The notes: generated from the letters alone by a model not told the origin. Positions 29,287 to 42,757 are shown, counted from the stretch's first letter. The stretch: 64,000 bases of DNA from Pseudomonadota bacterium (GCA_021809435.1 JAKBAD010000005.1:62001-126000), one strand, 5' to 3'. Translations and numbers: made by a program.

Positions 29287-29567
29287 GCCCACCGCCCTAA
29301 ACTCAATCCCACGAAGTGGAAAGAAGGGTTGAGGGGGTGGTACCCTGTGAATAACGGGGTTTAACGTGATGCCGATTTTTCCCCACAAACTTATCCACAG
29401 GAAGAAACCAAGGATAAACTGCTGTTTTTGCGGATTCCACACCCCTTATGCACAAGTTAGGGGATAAGTCGGGAGATTCATCCTCAGTTCGGCGGAAGTT
29501 AATTTTATCCACGCTTTTCAGATTTAGAGGGAAGCCGGGATGAGTTTTCCACGCTATTAACAGTCTT
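29287..29567. promoter_or_regulatory. Candidate chromosomal origin (oriC) between hemE and RP001-family gene
   Basis: Three perfect TTATNCACA boxes (29346-29354 minus; 29391-29399 plus; 29446-29454 plus), near-matches TTATCCACG 29505-29513 and TTTTCCACG 29545-29553; visibly AT-richer than flanks; hemE/RP001 synteny. Confidence 0.65.
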
Positions 29568-30419
29568 ATGGACAGCGATAAGCTCAATATACACCTGATA
29601 TCAGACGCCACGGGGGATACTTTGACCTCGCTTATCCGCGCGGCGGTGGCGCAGTTCGATGAATCGAGGGTGACCTATCACCGCTGGTCGCTGATCCGCT
29701 CACGGTTGCAGCTGCATAGGGTGTTTGAGGGGCTGGAGGCCGAGCCTGGGCCGGTTTTGTGCTCGCTGGTGGATGAGGCGTTGCGCCATGAGCTTGATGC
29801 CGTGTGCGCCCGGCTGGGCGTGCCGCTGCTGCATGTGCTCGACCCGGTGCTGGAGATGCTCCAAGCCCAGTTCGGCGCCCAGGCTAAACATAAGCCGGGG
29901 CGGCAATATGTGCTCGATGCCGATTATTTCCGCCGGATCGATGCCATGCATTATGTCATCAGCCATGATGACGGGCAGGCCAACCGGGGTATTTCGGACG
30001 CGGATGTGGTGTTGGTGGGGGTTTCGCGCTCATCGAAAACCCCGACCTGTTTTTATTTGGCGAACCGGGGGATCAAGGCGCTCAATATTCCCCTCGTGCC
30101 GGGTATTGAGCCGGTGGAGCTGGAACAGGATCCGCCCTGCCCTGTGATCGGCCTGACCATCGACCCGAAATCGCTCATTGATATACGCCGCCACAGGCTG
30201 CAGCTGATTGGCGGCGGGGCCAGCGCCGGGTTCGCGCGCACCGATACCAGCGATTATGTGGATTTTGAGGCGGTGGAGAAGGAATTGCTGTGGGCCAGGC
30301 GGCTGTGCAACGCCAAGGGCTGGCCGACCATTGATGTGACCCGCCGCTCGATTGAGGAAACCGCCGCCACGGTGCTGAAGCTGATGGAGAATTGGCACGC
30401 CAAGCGGGCCGCTAAGTAA
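29568..30419 (+). CDS. ppsR: Pyruvate, phosphate dikinase regulatory protein family (RP001/DUF299)
   Basis: [57 protein letters not shown]. Confidence 0.93.
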   Translation: MDSDKLNIHLISDATGDTLTSLIRAAVAQFDESRVTYHRWSLIRSRLQLHRVFEGLEAEPGPVLCSLVDEALRHELDAVCARLGVPLLHVLDPVLEMLQAQFGAQAKHKPGRQYVLDADYFRRIDAMHYVISHDDGQANRGISDADVVLVGVSRSSKTPTCFYLANRGIKALNIPLVPGIEPVELEQDPPCPVIGLTIDPKSLIDIRRHRLQLIGGGASAGFARTDTSDYVDFEAVEKELLWARRLCNAKGWPTIDVTRRSIEETAATVLKLMENWHAKRAAK

Positions 30420-30430
30420 CTAAAATCATT

Positions 30431-30524
30431 AAAAGTTTTTGGGGGTGTGGACCCTTTTTTCAAAAAGGGTCCACGTAAGGACGCCGCCTTTTTTGTAAAA
30501 AAGGCGGCACCCAAAAAACTTTTG
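30431..30524. repeat. Nested-hairpin intergenic repeat, copy E4 (no middle hairpin)
   Basis: AAAAGTTTTTGGGGGTG...CACCCAAAAAACTTTTG ends; TGGACCCTTTTTT-c-AAAAAGGGTCCA; GCCGCCTTTTTT-gt-AAAAAAGGCGGC. Confidence 0.8.
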
Positions 30525-30582
30525 CTCCCAATTGAGTGTTTCCCTTGGCGGCGCTGGCGGGCGGGGATAAACACGGGGCGCC

Positions 30583-33162
30583 ATGCAGGATATTGAACCC
30601 ACGCGCTATGATTTCTCCGCCGCCGAGCCGCTTTGGCAGGCCGAATGGGAGAAAGCCGGCTGTTTCGCCGCCCCCGATGTGCCCACCGGCACCAAGCCCA
30701 AATATTATGTGCTGGAGATGTTCCCCTATCCTTCGGGGAAAATTCACATGGGGCATGTGCGCAATTACACGCTGGGCGATGTGGTGGCGCGCTATAAGCG
30801 GGCCAAGGGGTTTGATGTTCTCCACCCCATGGGCTGGGACGCGTTTGGCCTGCCCGCCGAGAATGCGGCCCGCGAAAACAATGCCAGCCCGGCCGAGTGG
30901 ACTTATGCCAACATCGCCAATATGCGCGCGCAGCTCAAGCGCATGGGGTTCTCGCTCGACTGGTCGCGCGAGTTCGCGACCTGCGACGCCAGCTATTATG
31001 GCCAGCAGCAGAAGCTGTTTCTGGATTTCTGGCGTGCCGGGCTGGTGGAGCGGCGGGAATCTTATGTGAACTGGGATCCGGTGGATATGACCGTGCTCGC
31101 CAATGAGCAGGTGATTGACGGCCGGGGCTGGCGCTCGGGCGCGGTGGTGGAGAAGAAGAAACTCTCGCAGTGGTTTCTGAAAATCACCGATTTCGCGCCG
31201 GATTTGCTCGACGGGCTGAAGAGCCTGGAGCGCTGGCCCGAGCGCGTGAAGCTGATGCAGGAGAACTGGATTGGCTTTAGCCAGGGCGCCGAAGTGCGCT
31301 TTGAGCTGGCCGCGCCGGTGGGCGGCATTGGCGATGTGACGGTTTACACCACCCGGCCCGATACGCTGTTTGGTATGTCGTTTCTGGCCATTGCGCCCGA
31401 GCACCCGATTGCCAAGGCGGTGGCCGAGCGCCATGCCGGGGCGGCGGCATTTATTGCCGAATGCGCCAGCCAGGGGACTTCGGAGGCGGCCATTGAGGCG
31501 GCGGAGAAGAAAGGCTTTGATACCGGGCTTGAGGTGATCAACCCCTTTACCGGCCAGCGCTATCCGGTGTGGATCGCCAATTTCGTGCTGATGGAATACG
31601 GCACCGGCGCTATTTTCGGCTGCCCGTGCGGCGACCAGCGCGATTTGGAATTTGCCCGTAAATATGGGCTGAACGTGCCCGTGGTGGTGGCGCACGCGGG
31701 TGATGACGTCCCCGAGATCGGCGCCAAGGCGTTTGATGGCGAGGGGGTGATTGTCAATTCCGGGTTTTTGACCGGGATGCCCACGGCCAAGGCCAAGCCC
31801 GCCGCCATTGCCCGGCTGGAAGAGCTGGGGGTTGGCAAGGCGGTGACCAATTGGCGCCTGCGCGACTGGGGTATTTCGCGCCAGCGCTATTGGGGCTGCC
31901 CGATTCCGGTGATTCACTGCGAGGCTTGCGGGCCCCAGCCCGTGCCCGCCGAGGCGCTGCCGGTGACGCTGCCCACCGATGTGAGCTTCGAGAAACCCGG
32001 CAACCCGCTCGATCATCACCCGACCTGGCGGCATGTGGCTTGCCCGGCCTGCGGCGCGGCGGCCCGGCGCGAGACCGACACGTTCGATACCTTCATTGAC
32101 AGCTCGTGGTATTTCGCCCGCTTCACCGCCCCCCAGGCGGCGACGCCGACCATGCGCGAGGCCGTGAACCATTGGCTGCCGGTGGATCAGTATGTGGGGG
32201 GGATCGAGCATGCGATTTTGCACCTGCTCTATGCCCGCTTCTTTACCCGCGCCATGCACAAGACCGGCCATGTGGCGGTGGATGAGCCCTTTGCCGGGCT
32301 GTTTACCCAGGGCATGGTGACGCATGAATCCTATAAGGATGAGCATGGCGCGTGGCTCTACCCCGATGAGGTGAGCAAGCAGGGGGATGTGACCACCCAC
32401 CGCGTGACCGGCAGGCCGGTGAGCGTGGGACGGGTGGAGAAGATGTCGAAATCCAAGCGCAACACGGTGGACCCTAACATCATCATCGAGCGGTTTGGGG
32501 CCGATACGGCGCGCTGGTTCGTGCTTTCGGATAATCCGCCCGAGCGCGATGTGGAGTGGACGGAAGCCGGCGTACAGGGGTCTTATCGGTTTGTGCTGCG
32601 GCTGGCCAAGCTGGTGGAGCAGATTGGCGCTTGTGGTGTGCCGGGCGCGGTGGAGAGCTATGGCATGGAGGCCAGGAAGCTGCGCCAGCTGGCGCATCGC
32701 ACCATTGCCGCCGTGACCGAGGCGATGGAGAGTTTTACCTTCAACGTGGCGGTGGCGAAGCTTTATGAGCTGGCCAATGCCATTGGCGGCTTGAGCGGCG
32801 AGGGCGCCGATGTGGCGGCCGCGCGGTTTGAGGCGGCGGAGATTATCGCGCATCTGGTGGCGCCGATGATGCCGCATCTGGCCGAGCATTTATTCGCCAA
32901 ACTGCGCCCGGGCGCGGGGCTGATTGCCACCAACCCCTGGCCCGAGCCCGATCCGGCCTTGCTAGTGGTGGATGAGGTGACCATGGCCGTGCAGGTGAAC
33001 GGTAAGCTGCGCGGCACCATGGTGGTGCCGGCGGGGCGAAGCGCGGAGGCCAATATTGCCGCGGCCAGGGAGGTGGTCTCGACATTGCTCGACGGGCAGA
33101 CCATTGTGAAGCAAATCCATGTGCCGGACAGGATCGTGAATTTTGTTGTCAAACCGTCTTAA
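30583..33162 (+). CDS. leuS: Leucyl-tRNA synthetase
   Basis: [34 protein letters not shown]. Confidence 0.98.
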   Translation: MQDIEPTRYDFSAAEPLWQAEWEKAGCFAAPDVPTGTKPKYYVLEMFPYPSGKIHMGHVRNYTLGDVVARYKRAKGFDVLHPMGWDAFGLPAENAARENNASPAEWTYANIANMRAQLKRMGFSLDWSREFATCDASYYGQQQKLFLDFWRAGLVERRESYVNWDPVDMTVLANEQVIDGRGWRSGAVVEKKKLSQWFLKITDFAPDLLDGLKSLERWPERVKLMQENWIGFSQGAEVRFELAAPVGGIGDVTVYTTRPDTLFGMSFLAIAPEHPIAKAVAERHAGAAAFIAECASQGTSEAAIEAAEKKGFDTGLEVINPFTGQRYPVWIANFVLMEYGTGAIFGCPCGDQRDLEFARKYGLNVPVVVAHAGDDVPEIGAKAFDGEGVIVNSGFLTGMPTAKAKPAAIARLEELGVGKAVTNWRLRDWGISRQRYWGCPIPVIHCEACGPQPVPAEALPVTLPTDVSFEKPGNPLDHHPTWRHVACPACGAAARRETDTFDTFIDSSWYFARFTAPQAATPTMREAVNHWLPVDQYVGGIEHAILHLLYARFFTRAMHKTGHVAVDEPFAGLFTQGMVTHESYKDEHGAWLYPDEVSKQGDVTTHRVTGRPVSVGRVEKMSKSKRNTVDPNIIIERFGADTARWFVLSDNPPERDVEWTEAGVQGSYRFVLRLAKLVEQIGACGVPGAVESYGMEARKLRQLAHRTIAAVTEAMESFTFNVAVAKLYELANAIGGLSGEGADVAAARFEAAEIIAHLVAPMMPHLAEHLFAKLRPGAGLIATNPWPEPDPALLVVDEVTMAVQVNGKLRGTMVVPAGRSAEANIAAAREVVSTLLDGQTIVKQIHVPDRIVNFVVKPS

Positions 33163-33658
33163 AGTCCTGGGATTTCTGGCGCTTGGCGCGCTGTCTGGCT
33201 GCGGGTTCGCGCCGCTTTATGGCGGCACGGCCGGCGGCCAGACCAGCGCGCGGCTGGATGAGGTATATGTGCCGGTTATTCCCGACCGCACAGGCCAGGT
33301 GCTGCGCGAGAGCCTGGAGACCAGACTCTCGCAAGGTAGTGGCCCGACCGCGCAGCTTTATCAGCTGAGCGTGCGCTATACGGTCAATCAGGAGAATGCC
33401 GGTATTCAGGCGGATAGCGCTTCGACGCGCACCCGGATTATTGGCACGGCTAACTGGCAACTGACCCCCATTGGCAACCCGGCGCATGTGCTGCTGAAAG
33501 GCACGAGCACCGCGATGAACGCGCAAGATATTGTAAATGAACAATATTTTGCGGTGACTCTGGGGGAAGAAACGATTGACCGGCAATTGGCCGATGATCT
33601 TTCAGCCCAGATTACCGACCAGCTGGCGGCCTGGTTCCGGGCGCATCCGAACGCATGA
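33143..33658 (+). CDS. lptE: LPS-assembly lipoprotein LptE-like
   Basis: Lipobox [14 protein letters not shown]; leuS-lptE-holA synteny. Confidence 0.88.
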   Translation: MLSNRLKVLGFLALGALSGCGFAPLYGGTAGGQTSARLDEVYVPVIPDRTGQVLRESLETRLSQGSGPTAQLYQLSVRYTVNQENAGIQADSASTRTRIIGTANWQLTPIGNPAHVLLKGTSTAMNAQDIVNEQYFAVTLGEETIDRQLADDLSAQITDQLAAWFRAHPNA

Positions 33659-34668
33659 AACTCGATGCCGGGCGGATTGAGGGGTTTTTGAAAACTCCCA
33701 CCGCGCCGATTGTGCTGCTGCATGGGCCAGATGCCGGCTTGGTGGCCGAGCGCGGGTTGCGGCTGGCGCGCAGCGTGGAGGGGGCGATCAACGACCCGTT
33801 CGCGTTTGTCGAGATGATCCGCCCTAACCCCGACGAGGTGCTGGCGGAGGCGACGGCGGCTTCGCTGACCGGTGGGCGGCGGGTGGTGCGTGTACGCGAT
33901 GCCCATGAGGCGCTGGTGAAGGCGCTGGAGACGCTGGTGAAGCGCCCGCCCGAGGCTTTGGTGATTTTGGAAGCCGGGGAGCTGACGACGAAATCAAAGC
34001 TGCGGGGCTTGGCGGAAAAATCGCCCGATGTGGCGGCGATTGCCTGCTACGCGGTGGATGCCGCGCGGCTGCCGCAGGTGGTTTCGGCGCGGCTGCGGGG
34101 TCTGGGCGTGCAGATTGACCAGGAGGCGGCGGCCTGGGCGGGGCAAAATCTCTCGGGCGAGGAAGGGCCGTTGGGGCAGGCGCTGGAGGTTCTGGCGCTT
34201 TATGCCGGTGCGGAAAAGCGTATCGGGCTCGCCGATATTACCGCGATTTTGGCCGATGGCGGCGATGGGTCGATGAATGATGCCATTGATGCCGCGCTGA
34301 CAGGCGATCCGGCGGTGGCGGACAAGGCGCTTTCGCTTAGTTTTGACGAGGGGATTTCGCCCGTGGGGGTGGTGCGGGTGCTGTTGACCGAGCTTTTGCG
34401 CCTGCGCGTGGCGGCGGGGGCGGTGGCCGATGGTGTGCCCGCCCAGGAGGCCATGAAGGCGATGCGCCCGCCGGTATTTTTCAAGCGCGAGGCGGTGGTG
34501 GGCAAAATGCTGCGGCTTTGGCCGCTGCCCGCGCTGGACCAGGCCATTGCCGCCGCGCTGAGCGCCGAGACGGCCTGCAAGACCACTCATATTCCCGATT
34601 ATGAATATTGCCGCCAGACCTTGCTGGCCTTGGCGACGCGCGCGCGGGGGGCGGCGCGGCGCTTATAG
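33655..34668 (+). CDS. holA: DNA polymerase III delta subunit
   Basis: [41 protein letters not shown]; synteny. Confidence 0.9.
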   Translation: MKLDAGRIEGFLKTPTAPIVLLHGPDAGLVAERGLRLARSVEGAINDPFAFVEMIRPNPDEVLAEATAASLTGGRRVVRVRDAHEALVKALETLVKRPPEALVILEAGELTTKSKLRGLAEKSPDVAAIACYAVDAARLPQVVSARLRGLGVQIDQEAAAWAGQNLSGEEGPLGQALEVLALYAGAEKRIGLADITAILADGGDGSMNDAIDAALTGDPAVADKALSLSFDEGISPVGVVRVLLTELLRLRVAAGAVADGVPAQEAMKAMRPPVFFKREAVVGKMLRLWPLPALDQAIAAALSAETACKTTHIPDYEYCRQTLLALATRARGAARRL

Positions 34669-34683
34669 CGGGCTGTTCATAGC

Positions 34684-36561
34684 CTATTGATGAAGCTGTG
34701 GCTCGTGCCATCTTTCGGCCGGTGCCAGGGCGGGGACCCGGCGGGTGGGCGATGGCGTTGGGGCCCGGTTTTGACCCAGACGGAAGCGCGCGATGAATTG
34801 TTCGAGCGCCTGGGCTTCATCGGCCAGGGAGTGGCTGGCGGCGGTGGCTTGTTCGACCATGGCGGCGTTTTGTTGGGTGACCTGGTCCATCTCCTCGATG
34901 GTGTGGCTGACCTGGGCGAGCCCTGCCGCCTGGGAACTGGCGGAGGCGGCGATGGTGCCGACCAGCTCGTTCAGATGCGTGATTTGGGCGACAATGCGGG
35001 CCAGGGCCTCGCCCGCTTCGCCGACCAGCCGCACGCCCGCGCCCACTTGGATGCTGGAGGTGGAGATGAGGGTTTTGATTTCCTTGGCGGCGTCGGCCGA
35101 GCGCTGGGCCAGCGCGCGGACTTCGGTGGCGACCACCGCGAAGCCGCGCCCGGCCTCGCCCGCGCGCGCGGCCTCGACCCCGGCATTGAGGGCCAGGAGA
35201 TTGGTTTGGAAGGCGATTTCATCGATTACGCCGATAATGTTTTCGATTTGGCGGGAGGAGGATTTGATGCCGTCCATGGCGGAGACGGCGTCAGTCATGA
35301 TGGTGCCGGAACGCTCGGCCGCGGCGCGGGCTTCGGCGGTGGCGTGGCGGGCATTGCTGGTGCCCTCGGCGGTTTGGCGCACGGTGTGGGTGAGGTCGGC
35401 GAGGGCGGCGCTGGTTTGGGAGAGTGACGCCGCCTGACGTTCGGTGCGCAGAGAAAGATCGTCAACGGCTTGCATCATCTCGCCGGCGCCGGCGCGCACG
35501 CCTTGGCCTGAGCGGGCGATGGCCTGCATGGTGCCCTCCAGTTGGGTGGCGGTGCTGTTGAAATCGGTGGCGAGCTTGGCGTAGGCCGCAGCCAGATGCT
35601 GGGTGAGGCGGGTGGTGAGATCGCCTTTGGCCAGCGATTCCAGCCCTTGGGCGAGGGCCGAGACGGCGCGCTGCTGGTCTTCGTGTAGTTTTGCCTGCTC
35701 GGCGGCACGACCGGCCCGTTCGCGCTCGGCGTTGTCGCGGGCGGATTGGGTTTCGGTTTCCAGCTGGCGTTTGGCTTTTGCGGCGTCTTTGAAGCTTTGC
35801 AGGCTATGGGCCATTTGACCGAGTTCGTCGGTGCGGGTGGTGGCGGGGATGGGGGTGTCGAGCGCGCCTTCGGCCAGGGCGCGCATGGCGTGGCTCAAAC
35901 CCGCCAGCAGACGGGCGATATGAGCGCGGACGACCAGCACCTCGAGCATGTAAAGCAGGATGAGCGGCATGAAAATGGCCAGCAGAAACAGCGCGCTATG
36001 CAGGATTTGAGCGTCTACATCATCGATATACAGCCCGGTGCCGATGACCCAGCCCCAGGCGGGAACGGCGAGCGCGTAGGAGAGTTTGGGCTCGGGCTTG
36101 CCGCCGGGTGTTTTGGGGAATTCATAGAAATTGAACGCCGGATGACCGGACATGGCGGACGAGATGAGCGGCTGGTTGACCAGATGGCCTGACGGATCGC
36201 GGACAGTGAGCTTGTTGGTGCCGATCCAGGCTTTGTTGATATGGGCGAGGACGGTGCCATCTTTGGTGAAGACGAACAGATAATCGGTGCCGTTATAGCG
36301 CATGGCGCCGATGGCGGCGAGCGCGGCGGCCTGGGCTTGCTGGGTCGTCATGGCGCCGGTTTCGGCCTGGCGGACGTAATATTGCGCGATGCTTTGGCCG
36401 GTGGTGGCGAGGGCGATGATCTCGTTTTTGGTGGTGGCCATGGACAGACGGTCGCATTGCCAGAGCGAGGCGATGGTGCCGGTGCTCATGAGGGTGAGCG
36501 CCATGAAAAACAGCCCCATGAGCTGCCAGGTGATGGAAAGGCGCTGAAAGAAACGCGACAT
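34684..36561 (-). CDS. Methyl-accepting chemotaxis protein with periplasmic Cache-type sensor
   Basis: [55 protein letters not shown]-terminal TM and [19 protein letters not shown] Cache motif. Confidence 0.95.
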   Translation of the reverse strand: MSRFFQRLSITWQLMGLFFMALTLMSTGTIASLWQCDRLSMATTKNEIIALATTGQSIAQYYVRQAETGAMTTQQAQAAALAAIGAMRYNGTDYLFVFTKDGTVLAHINKAWIGTNKLTVRDPSGHLVNQPLISSAMSGHPAFNFYEFPKTPGGKPEPKLSYALAVPAWGWVIGTGLYIDDVDAQILHSALFLLAIFMPLILLYMLEVLVVRAHIARLLAGLSHAMRALAEGALDTPIPATTRTDELGQMAHSLQSFKDAAKAKRQLETETQSARDNAERERAGRAAEQAKLHEDQQRAVSALAQGLESLAKGDLTTRLTQHLAAAYAKLATDFNSTATQLEGTMQAIARSGQGVRAGAGEMMQAVDDLSLRTERQAASLSQTSAALADLTHTVRQTAEGTSNARHATAEARAAAERSGTIMTDAVSAMDGIKSSSRQIENIIGVIDEIAFQTNLLALNAGVEAARAGEAGRGFAVVATEVRALAQRSADAAKEIKTLISTSSIQVGAGVRLVGEAGEALARIVAQITHLNELVGTIAASASSQAAGLAQVSHTIEEMDQVTQQNAAMVEQATAASHSLADEAQALEQFIARFRLGQNRAPTPSPTRRVPALAPAERWHEPQLHQ

Positions 36562-36642
36562 CTTGGCTCCTCGCTGCGGCCCCGGGGTTGGGGCATCGGC
36601 GAGAGCTTAGAGGGGGCGAGATAATGCGGCGTTAAAGTTTCG

Positions 36643-36666
36643 CCGATGCTTCACGTGAAGCATCGG
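36643..36666. promoter_or_regulatory. parS-like site 1
   Basis: Perfect 24-bp palindrome CCGATGCTTCACGTGAAGCATCGG with parS core TTCACGTGAA, downstream of parB. Confidence 0.75.
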
Positions 36667-36674
36667 CCTGTGGG

Positions 36675-37534
36675 TTAGCCGTTGAGCAGGGCGAGCAGGG
36701 AATCGAGCTGGTCGAGATCGGCGTAATTGAGGGTGACGGTGCCGCCTTTGCCGTTGAACTTGATCTGGACTTTGAGCCCGAGGCGCTCGGAGAGGTTGTT
36801 GGCCAGGGCGTCGATGTCGCTGTCTGATTGGACATGCACAGCGTGTGTGCGGCCCTCGCGCGCGGGGCGGGTGGCTTTGGCGGCCAGGGCCTCGGTCTGG
36901 CGTACGGAGAGGCCGCGCTTGACGACCTCGCGCGCGGCCTGAACTGGCTCGGGGTGGGTGAGCAGGGCGCGGGCATGGCCGGCCGAGAGCTCGCCTTGGC
37001 GGAGCATGATGCGCACGGCCTCGGGCAAGCCAAGCAGGCGCATGACATTGCCAATATGGGCACGCGACTTGCCGACCGCTTCGCCCAGGGCCTGCTGGGA
37101 GAGACGGAATTCCTCGATCAGGCGCTTATAGCCCTCGGCTTCTTCAATGGCGTTGAGGTCTTCGCGCTGGAGATTTTCAACCAGCCCGGCGGCCATGGCG
37201 TCGGTGTCCGAGAGAGGCCGGATGAGCACGGGCACCTCGTGCAATTTGACACGCTGCGAGGCGCGCCAGCGGCGCTCGCCGGCAATGATTTGGTAATGGC
37301 CGGCCTTGCCGGGATTGGGGCGCACCAGCAGCGGCTGCAAAATGCCGCGCTGGGCGATGGAGTCGGCCAGCTCCTGGAGGGCGGTTTCGTCCATCTCCTG
37401 GCGGGGCTGGAAGGGGCTGGGTTCGAGCACATCGACCGGCAAATGCTGCACGCCGGCGGCGGTGACGGTGGTGGGGACGGCGGCTTCGCCCAGCAGGGCG
37501 GCCAGGCCGCGGCCCAGGCGTTTTGGCGGTTCTT

Positions 37535-37538
<4 letters not shown>
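36675..37538 (-). CDS. parB: Chromosome-partitioning protein ParB
   Basis: LGRGLAALLG, PVDVLEPSPFQPRQEMDETALQELADSI, AGERRWRASQ, GKSRAHIGNVMRLLGLP. Confidence 0.97.
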
Positions 37539-38321
<783 letters not shown>

Positions 38322-38338
<17 letters not shown>

Positions 38339-38891
38339 GGCGGATCTCGCTCAGTTTCAGGATGCAGCTCTCGTCATCGGATGAGGCGAGGCGCTCATAG
38401 CTCATGTGCCAGAGGCGGGTGGCGGCCGTCAATTCATCGGGGGCGGTGCGGCCTTTGGGGAAGAGACAAAAACCATCCTCGGTGAGCAGCGGCGCGGCGA
38501 GGCCGAGTAATTTATCGAGCGGGGCCAGGGCGCGGGCAGTGATGAGGCGGGCGGGGTCCAGCTTGGCGGCTTCGATGCGGCAATTGTGAATTTTTGCCGG
38601 TGCGCCGGTTTGGCGGGCGGCTTCGAGAAGGAAGGCGGCTTTGCGGGCGTCGGATTCGATCAGCTCGAATTTGATGCCGGTGGCGATGCACAGCACGAGG
38701 CCGGGAAAGCCGGCGCCGGAGCCTAGATCGATGGCGCGATCGAGATTTGGCGGCAGGAAGGGCAGCAGGCGGAGAGAATCCTCGATATGGCGTGCCCAGA
38801 GATGGGGCAGATCGGATTTGCTGATGAGGTTGATGCGCGGTGACCATTTGGCCACCAGATCGGCGAACAGGCGGAGTTTTGGGTCTTGCAT
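38322..38891 (-). CDS. rsmG: 16S rRNA (guanine-N7)-methyltransferase RsmG
   Basis: RAIDLGSGAGFPGLVLCIA; gidB position next to parA and mnmG. Confidence 0.95.
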
Positions 38892-38894
38892 GGC

Positions 38895-40607
38895 TCAGGC
38901 GGCGCGGCGGTTTTTTTTGAGCGCCGCGAATACGGCGCCGAGGGCGGCGGGGGTCATGGCCTCGATGCGTCCGGCTTCGGCGAGGTTGCGCGGGCGGGCG
39001 CGTTCGAGCTTTTCGCGGATTTCGTTGGAGAGGCCGCCGACCGCGCCATAATCGAAATGCGCGGGGATCAGCACGGCCTCATCCTTGGCGCGGGCGTTGA
39101 TTTCAAGCTCCTGGCGCTTGAGGTAGCCAGCATAATGGAGATCGGCGCGCAGGATGTTGGCGGCCCGGCTTTCGCCCTCAGGTGTGCCGTTGAAGCCCGA
39201 GATTTCGGCGGTGAGGGCGGCAAATACCGTCTCGCGTTCGCCGCCGACACAGCCCCAGCCCAGTCCCTTGGGCGTGAGGCGCAGCTCGGCATTATCGGCG
39301 CGGAGCTTGAGGCGGTATTCGGCGCGGGAGGTGAACATGCGGTAGGGCTCGGTGACGCCCTGGGTGACCAGATCGTCGATCATCACGCCGATATAGGCAT
39401 CATCGCGCGCGAGCCGCACCGGGGTGGTGCCCCCTGCCCTGCGCGCGGCGTTCAGCCCGGCGATCAGCCCTTGGGCGCCGGCTTCCTCGTAGCCGGTGGT
39501 GCCGTTGATTTGGCCGGCCAGATAAAGCCCAGGCACCGTGCGCACGGCCAGGGAATGGTCGAGCGCGCGGGGGTCGATATAGTCATATTCAACCGCGTAG
39601 CCGGGGCGGAGAATGACCGCGCGCTCAAGGCCGGGGATGGAGCGGATCATGGCTTGCTGCACGTCCTCGGGCAGCGAGGTGGAGATGCCGTTGGGGTAGA
39701 TGGTGTCGTCTTCCAGCCCTTCGGGTTCGAGGAAGATCTGGTGGCGCTCCTTGTCGGCGAAGCGGACGATTTTATCCTCGATGGAGGGGCAGTAGCGTGG
39801 GCCGCGGCCAGCGATGGCGCCGCCATAGAGCGCGGATTTGAGGAGATTCTCGCGGATGAGGCGGTGGGTTTCCTCGGTGGTGGCGGTGATGCGGCAGGAG
39901 ATTTGCGGATTGGTGACCGCGCGGGTGAGCGCCGAGAACGGCTCGGGCGGGGTTTCGCCTTGGTCTTCGGGGAGGTTTTGCCAGTCGATGCTGGCTTTGG
40001 ACAGGCGCGCGGGCGTGCCGGTTTTGAGCCGGCCAAGCGGCAGGGTGAGCGCGGCCAGGCTCGCGGCCAGGGCTTTGGAGGGCGCGTCATCGGCCCGGCC
40101 GCCAGGGATGGCGCGATGGCCGAAATGCAACACGCCGTTGAGGAAGGTGCCGGTGGTGAGCACAACCGCGCCCGCGCGCAGCGTTTGGCCGAGGGCGGTG
40201 GTGATGCCGGATATGCCCCCTGCCCCATCGCGCAGCAGGCCTGTGGCTTCGGCTTCGAGGATGGTGAGGTTGGGCTGGTCGCGCAGCAGGCGCTGGATGG
40301 CGGCGCGGTAGAGCGCGCGGTCAGCCTGGGCGCGGGGGCCGCGCACGGCCGGGCCCTTGGTGCGGTTGAGCAGTTTGAAATGGATGCAGGCGGCATCGGC
40401 GGCTTTGGCCATCAGGCCGTCGAGCGCGTCAATCTCGCGGACCAGATGGCCCTTGCCGATGCCGCCAATGGCGGGGTTGCACGACATTTCGCCCAGACGG
40501 TCGGCGCGGTGGGTGACGAGGGCCGTGTGGGCGCCAAAACGGGCCGAGGCGGCGGCGGCCTCGGTGCCGGCATGGCCGCCGCCAATGACGATGACATCAA
40601 ATTCCAT
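38895..40607 (-). CDS. mnmG: tRNA uridine-5-carboxymethylaminomethyl modification protein MnmG
   Basis: [49 protein letters not shown]. Confidence 0.98.
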   Translation of the reverse strand: MEFDVIVIGGGHAGTEAAAASARFGAHTALVTHRADRLGEMSCNPAIGGIGKGHLVREIDALDGLMAKAADAACIHFKLLNRTKGPAVRGPRAQADRALYRAAIQRLLRDQPNLTILEAEATGLLRDGAGGISGITTALGQTLRAGAVVLTTGTFLNGVLHFGHRAIPGGRADDAPSKALAASLAALTLPLGRLKTGTPARLSKASIDWQNLPEDQGETPPEPFSALTRAVTNPQISCRITATTEETHRLIRENLLKSALYGGAIAGRGPRYCPSIEDKIVRFADKERHQIFLEPEGLEDDTIYPNGISTSLPEDVQQAMIRSIPGLERAVILRPGYAVEYDYIDPRALDHSLAVRTVPGLYLAGQINGTTGYEEAGAQGLIAGLNAARRAGGTTPVRLARDDAYIGVMIDDLVTQGVTEPYRMFTSRAEYRLKLRADNAELRLTPKGLGWGCVGGERETVFAALTAEISGFNGTPEGESRAANILRADLHYAGYLKRQELEINARAKDEAVLIPAHFDYGAVGGLSNEIREKLERARPRNLAEAGRIEAMTPAALGAVFAALKKNRRAA

Positions 40608-40653
40608 GGCGGGCGTTTAGCGCGTTTGACGCGCGCGGGCTATGGTTTTCAGT

Positions 40654-40667
40654 GCTTCACGTGAAGC
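40654..40667. promoter_or_regulatory. parS-like site 2
   Basis: GCTTCACGTGAAGC palindrome upstream of mnmG; same 14-bp core as site 1. Confidence 0.72.
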
Positions 40668-40867
40668 CCTCAACGAGACTGGCCTTGGGTGTGCCGCGCT
40701 GGCGGTGCAGGCGGCCGAGGCACCGTGTGATGCGGTGCCAGTGGGGAATATCGTTGTCTGGGCAGTATTGGTTAGATTTCAATATGTTAGGTTGATGGTT
40801 TGGTCAAAACCATGGCCACGAAGCGGTGCGGCGGGGGGGTAAGACCCCGCCCACGGCCTTTATGCGT

Positions 40868-42757
40868 TTAAATGGCGATGCGGACGCCAAGCTCAACCAC
40901 GCGGTCGGAGGGGATGCGGAAGAATTCGGTGGCGGGGATGGCGTTGCGGGCCATGAACAGGAACAGCCAGCGGCGGATGAAGCGGAGCTTGGGCACGGAG
41001 GCCGGCACCACGGTTTCACGGCCGAGGAAATAGCTGGTTTGCATGGGTTTATAGTCGATGCCGTGGGCGGACAGACCCTCGAGGGCGCGGGGGACGTCCG
41101 GGCTTTCCATGAAGCCGTAGAAGAGGGTGATTTTATAAATACCGTGGGCGGCTTCCTCGACGCTGACGCGGGCATCGGGCTCGGCATAGGGGACATCGAG
41201 GTTGCGCACGGTGACGAACAGCACCTGCTCGTGCAGCACCTTATTGTGCTTGAGATTATGCAGCAGCGCGTTGGGCACGAAATCGAGATTGCCGGTCATG
41301 AACACGGCGGTGCCGGGCACGCGCACGGTGCGCGATTGCGGCAGGCGCCCGAGGAACGAGCTGAGCGGCAGAGAATCCTGCACCCAGCGGGCCATGATGA
41401 GCCCACGGCCGCGCTGCCAGGTGGTCATGACGGTGATGATGCTGAAGCCGATGGCCAGAGGTACCCAGCCGCCGGCGAAGATTTTGAGCGAGTTGGCCGA
41501 GAAGAAGGCGAAATCGGCGATGCCGATGGCACCGAACAGCGCGATGGTGGCGGGGCGCGACCAGCCGAAACGGCGGCGATAGACGAAGGCCGCGAGGGTG
41601 TTGTCGCACAGGAAGGTGCCGGTGACCGCGATGCCGTAGGCCGAGGCCAGGGCGGCGCTGGATTTGAAGGTGAGCACCAGCAGCACCACCCCGGTGGCCA
41701 GGATCATGTTGATCTGGGGGACGTAGATCTGGCCCTGCTCGAGGGCGCTGGTGTGGCGCACTTCCATGCGCGGCAGCAGGCCGAGCTGCACGCAGGTGCG
41801 CGAGACGGTGAAGGCGCCGGTGATGACCGCCTGGCTGGCGATGACGGTGGCGGCCGTGGCCAGGATGATCATGGGCACTTGCAGCACGTGTGGGGCCAGC
41901 TTGTAGAACGGATTATCGGCCGTGGAGGGGTTGGCGATGACCAGCGCGCCCTGGCCATAATAATTGAGCAGCAGGCAGGGCAACACGAAAAACAGCCAGC
42001 TGATGCGGATGGGCTTGCGGCCGAAATGGCTCATGTCGGCGTAGAGCGCCTCGGCGCCGGTGACGGCCAGAACCACGGCGCCCAGGGTGATGAAGGCGAT
42101 TTGGTCGTGGTGGATGATGAAGGCGAGACCGAAATAGGGGTTGATCGCCTCGAGCACGAAGGGGTGATGAATGACCTGGCCCAGGCCGAGAACACCCAGC
42201 ACCAGGAACCACACCACCATGATGGGGCCAAAGGCCTTGCCGACCGTGGCGGTGCCGTGTTTTTGCACCAGGAACAGCACCACGATGACGATGAGCGCGA
42301 TGGGCAGCACGAGGTGGGAGGTTTCGGGGGAGACGACCTCGATGCCTTCGACCGCCGAGAGGATGGAGATGGCCGGGGTGATTACGCCATCGCCGAAGAA
42401 CAGGCCGGCGCCGATGACGCCGATCATCATCAGCACGTAGCGCGTGCGCTCGGCGCGGGCGGCGCGTGAGGCGAGCGCCATGAGCGAGAGTGTGCCGCCT
42501 TCGCCGTTATTATCGGCGCGCATGATGAAGGTGACATATTTGAGGGTAACGGTGATGATGAGCGCCCATGAGATGAGCGAGAGGATGCCCAGAATATCGG
42601 GCGCGGTGAGCGGCCCGCCGGAAAGATAGGCCAGGCTGGCTTGCAGCGCGTAAAGCGGGCTGGTGCCGATGTCGCCGTAAACCACGCCGAGGACGCCGAT
42701 GAGCAGGCCAAGGCGGAGTTTCTCGGCCTGGCCGTGGACGGCGGTTGCACTGGTCAT
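40868..42757 (-). CDS. kup: KUP-family potassium transporter
   Basis: [23 protein letters not shown]; 629 aa, multi-TM. Confidence 0.96.
   Translation of the reverse strand: MTSATAVHGQAEKLRLGLLIGVLGVVYGDIGTSPLYALQASLAYLSGGPLTAPDILGILSLISWALIITVTLKYVTFIMRADNNGEGGTLSLMALASRAARAERTRYVLMMIGVIGAGLFFGDGVITPAISILSAVEGIEVVSPETSHLVLPIALIVIVVLFLVQKHGTATVGKAFGPIMVVWFLVLGVLGLGQVIHHPFVLEAINPYFGLAFIIHHDQIAFITLGAVVLAVTGAEALYADMSHFGRKPIRISWLFFVLPCLLLNYYGQGALVIANPSTADNPFYKLAPHVLQVPMIILATAATVIASQAVITGAFTVSRTCVQLGLLPRMEVRHTSALEQGQIYVPQINMILATGVVLLVLTFKSSAALASAYGIAVTGTFLCDNTLAAFVYRRRFGWSRPATIALFGAIGIADFAFFSANSLKIFAGGWVPLAIGFSIITVMTTWQRGRGLIMARWVQDSLPLSSFLGRLPQSRTVRVPGTAVFMTGNLDFVPNALLHNLKHNKVLHEQVLFVTVRNLDVPYAEPDARVSVEEAAHGIYKITLFYGFMESPDVPRALEGLSAHGIDYKPMQTSYFLGRETVVPASVPKLRFIRRWLFLFMARNAIPATEFFRIPSDRVVELGVRIAI

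Noticed and set aside
29303-29611. 102-aa minus-strand ORF across the hemE-ppsR intergenic region
   Set aside because: Overlaps the ppsR start and the DnaA-box cluster; no support as coding.
10445-30524. Interpreting the nested-hairpin repeats as IS elements
   Set aside because: Units are about 95-150 bp with no transposase ORF; at most non-autonomous elements or terminators.
38886-40664. 592-aa plus-strand ORF
   Set aside because: Antisense to mnmG; shadow frame.
40826-42469. 547-aa plus-strand ORF
   Set aside because: Antisense to kup; His/Gly/Asp-rich shadow.
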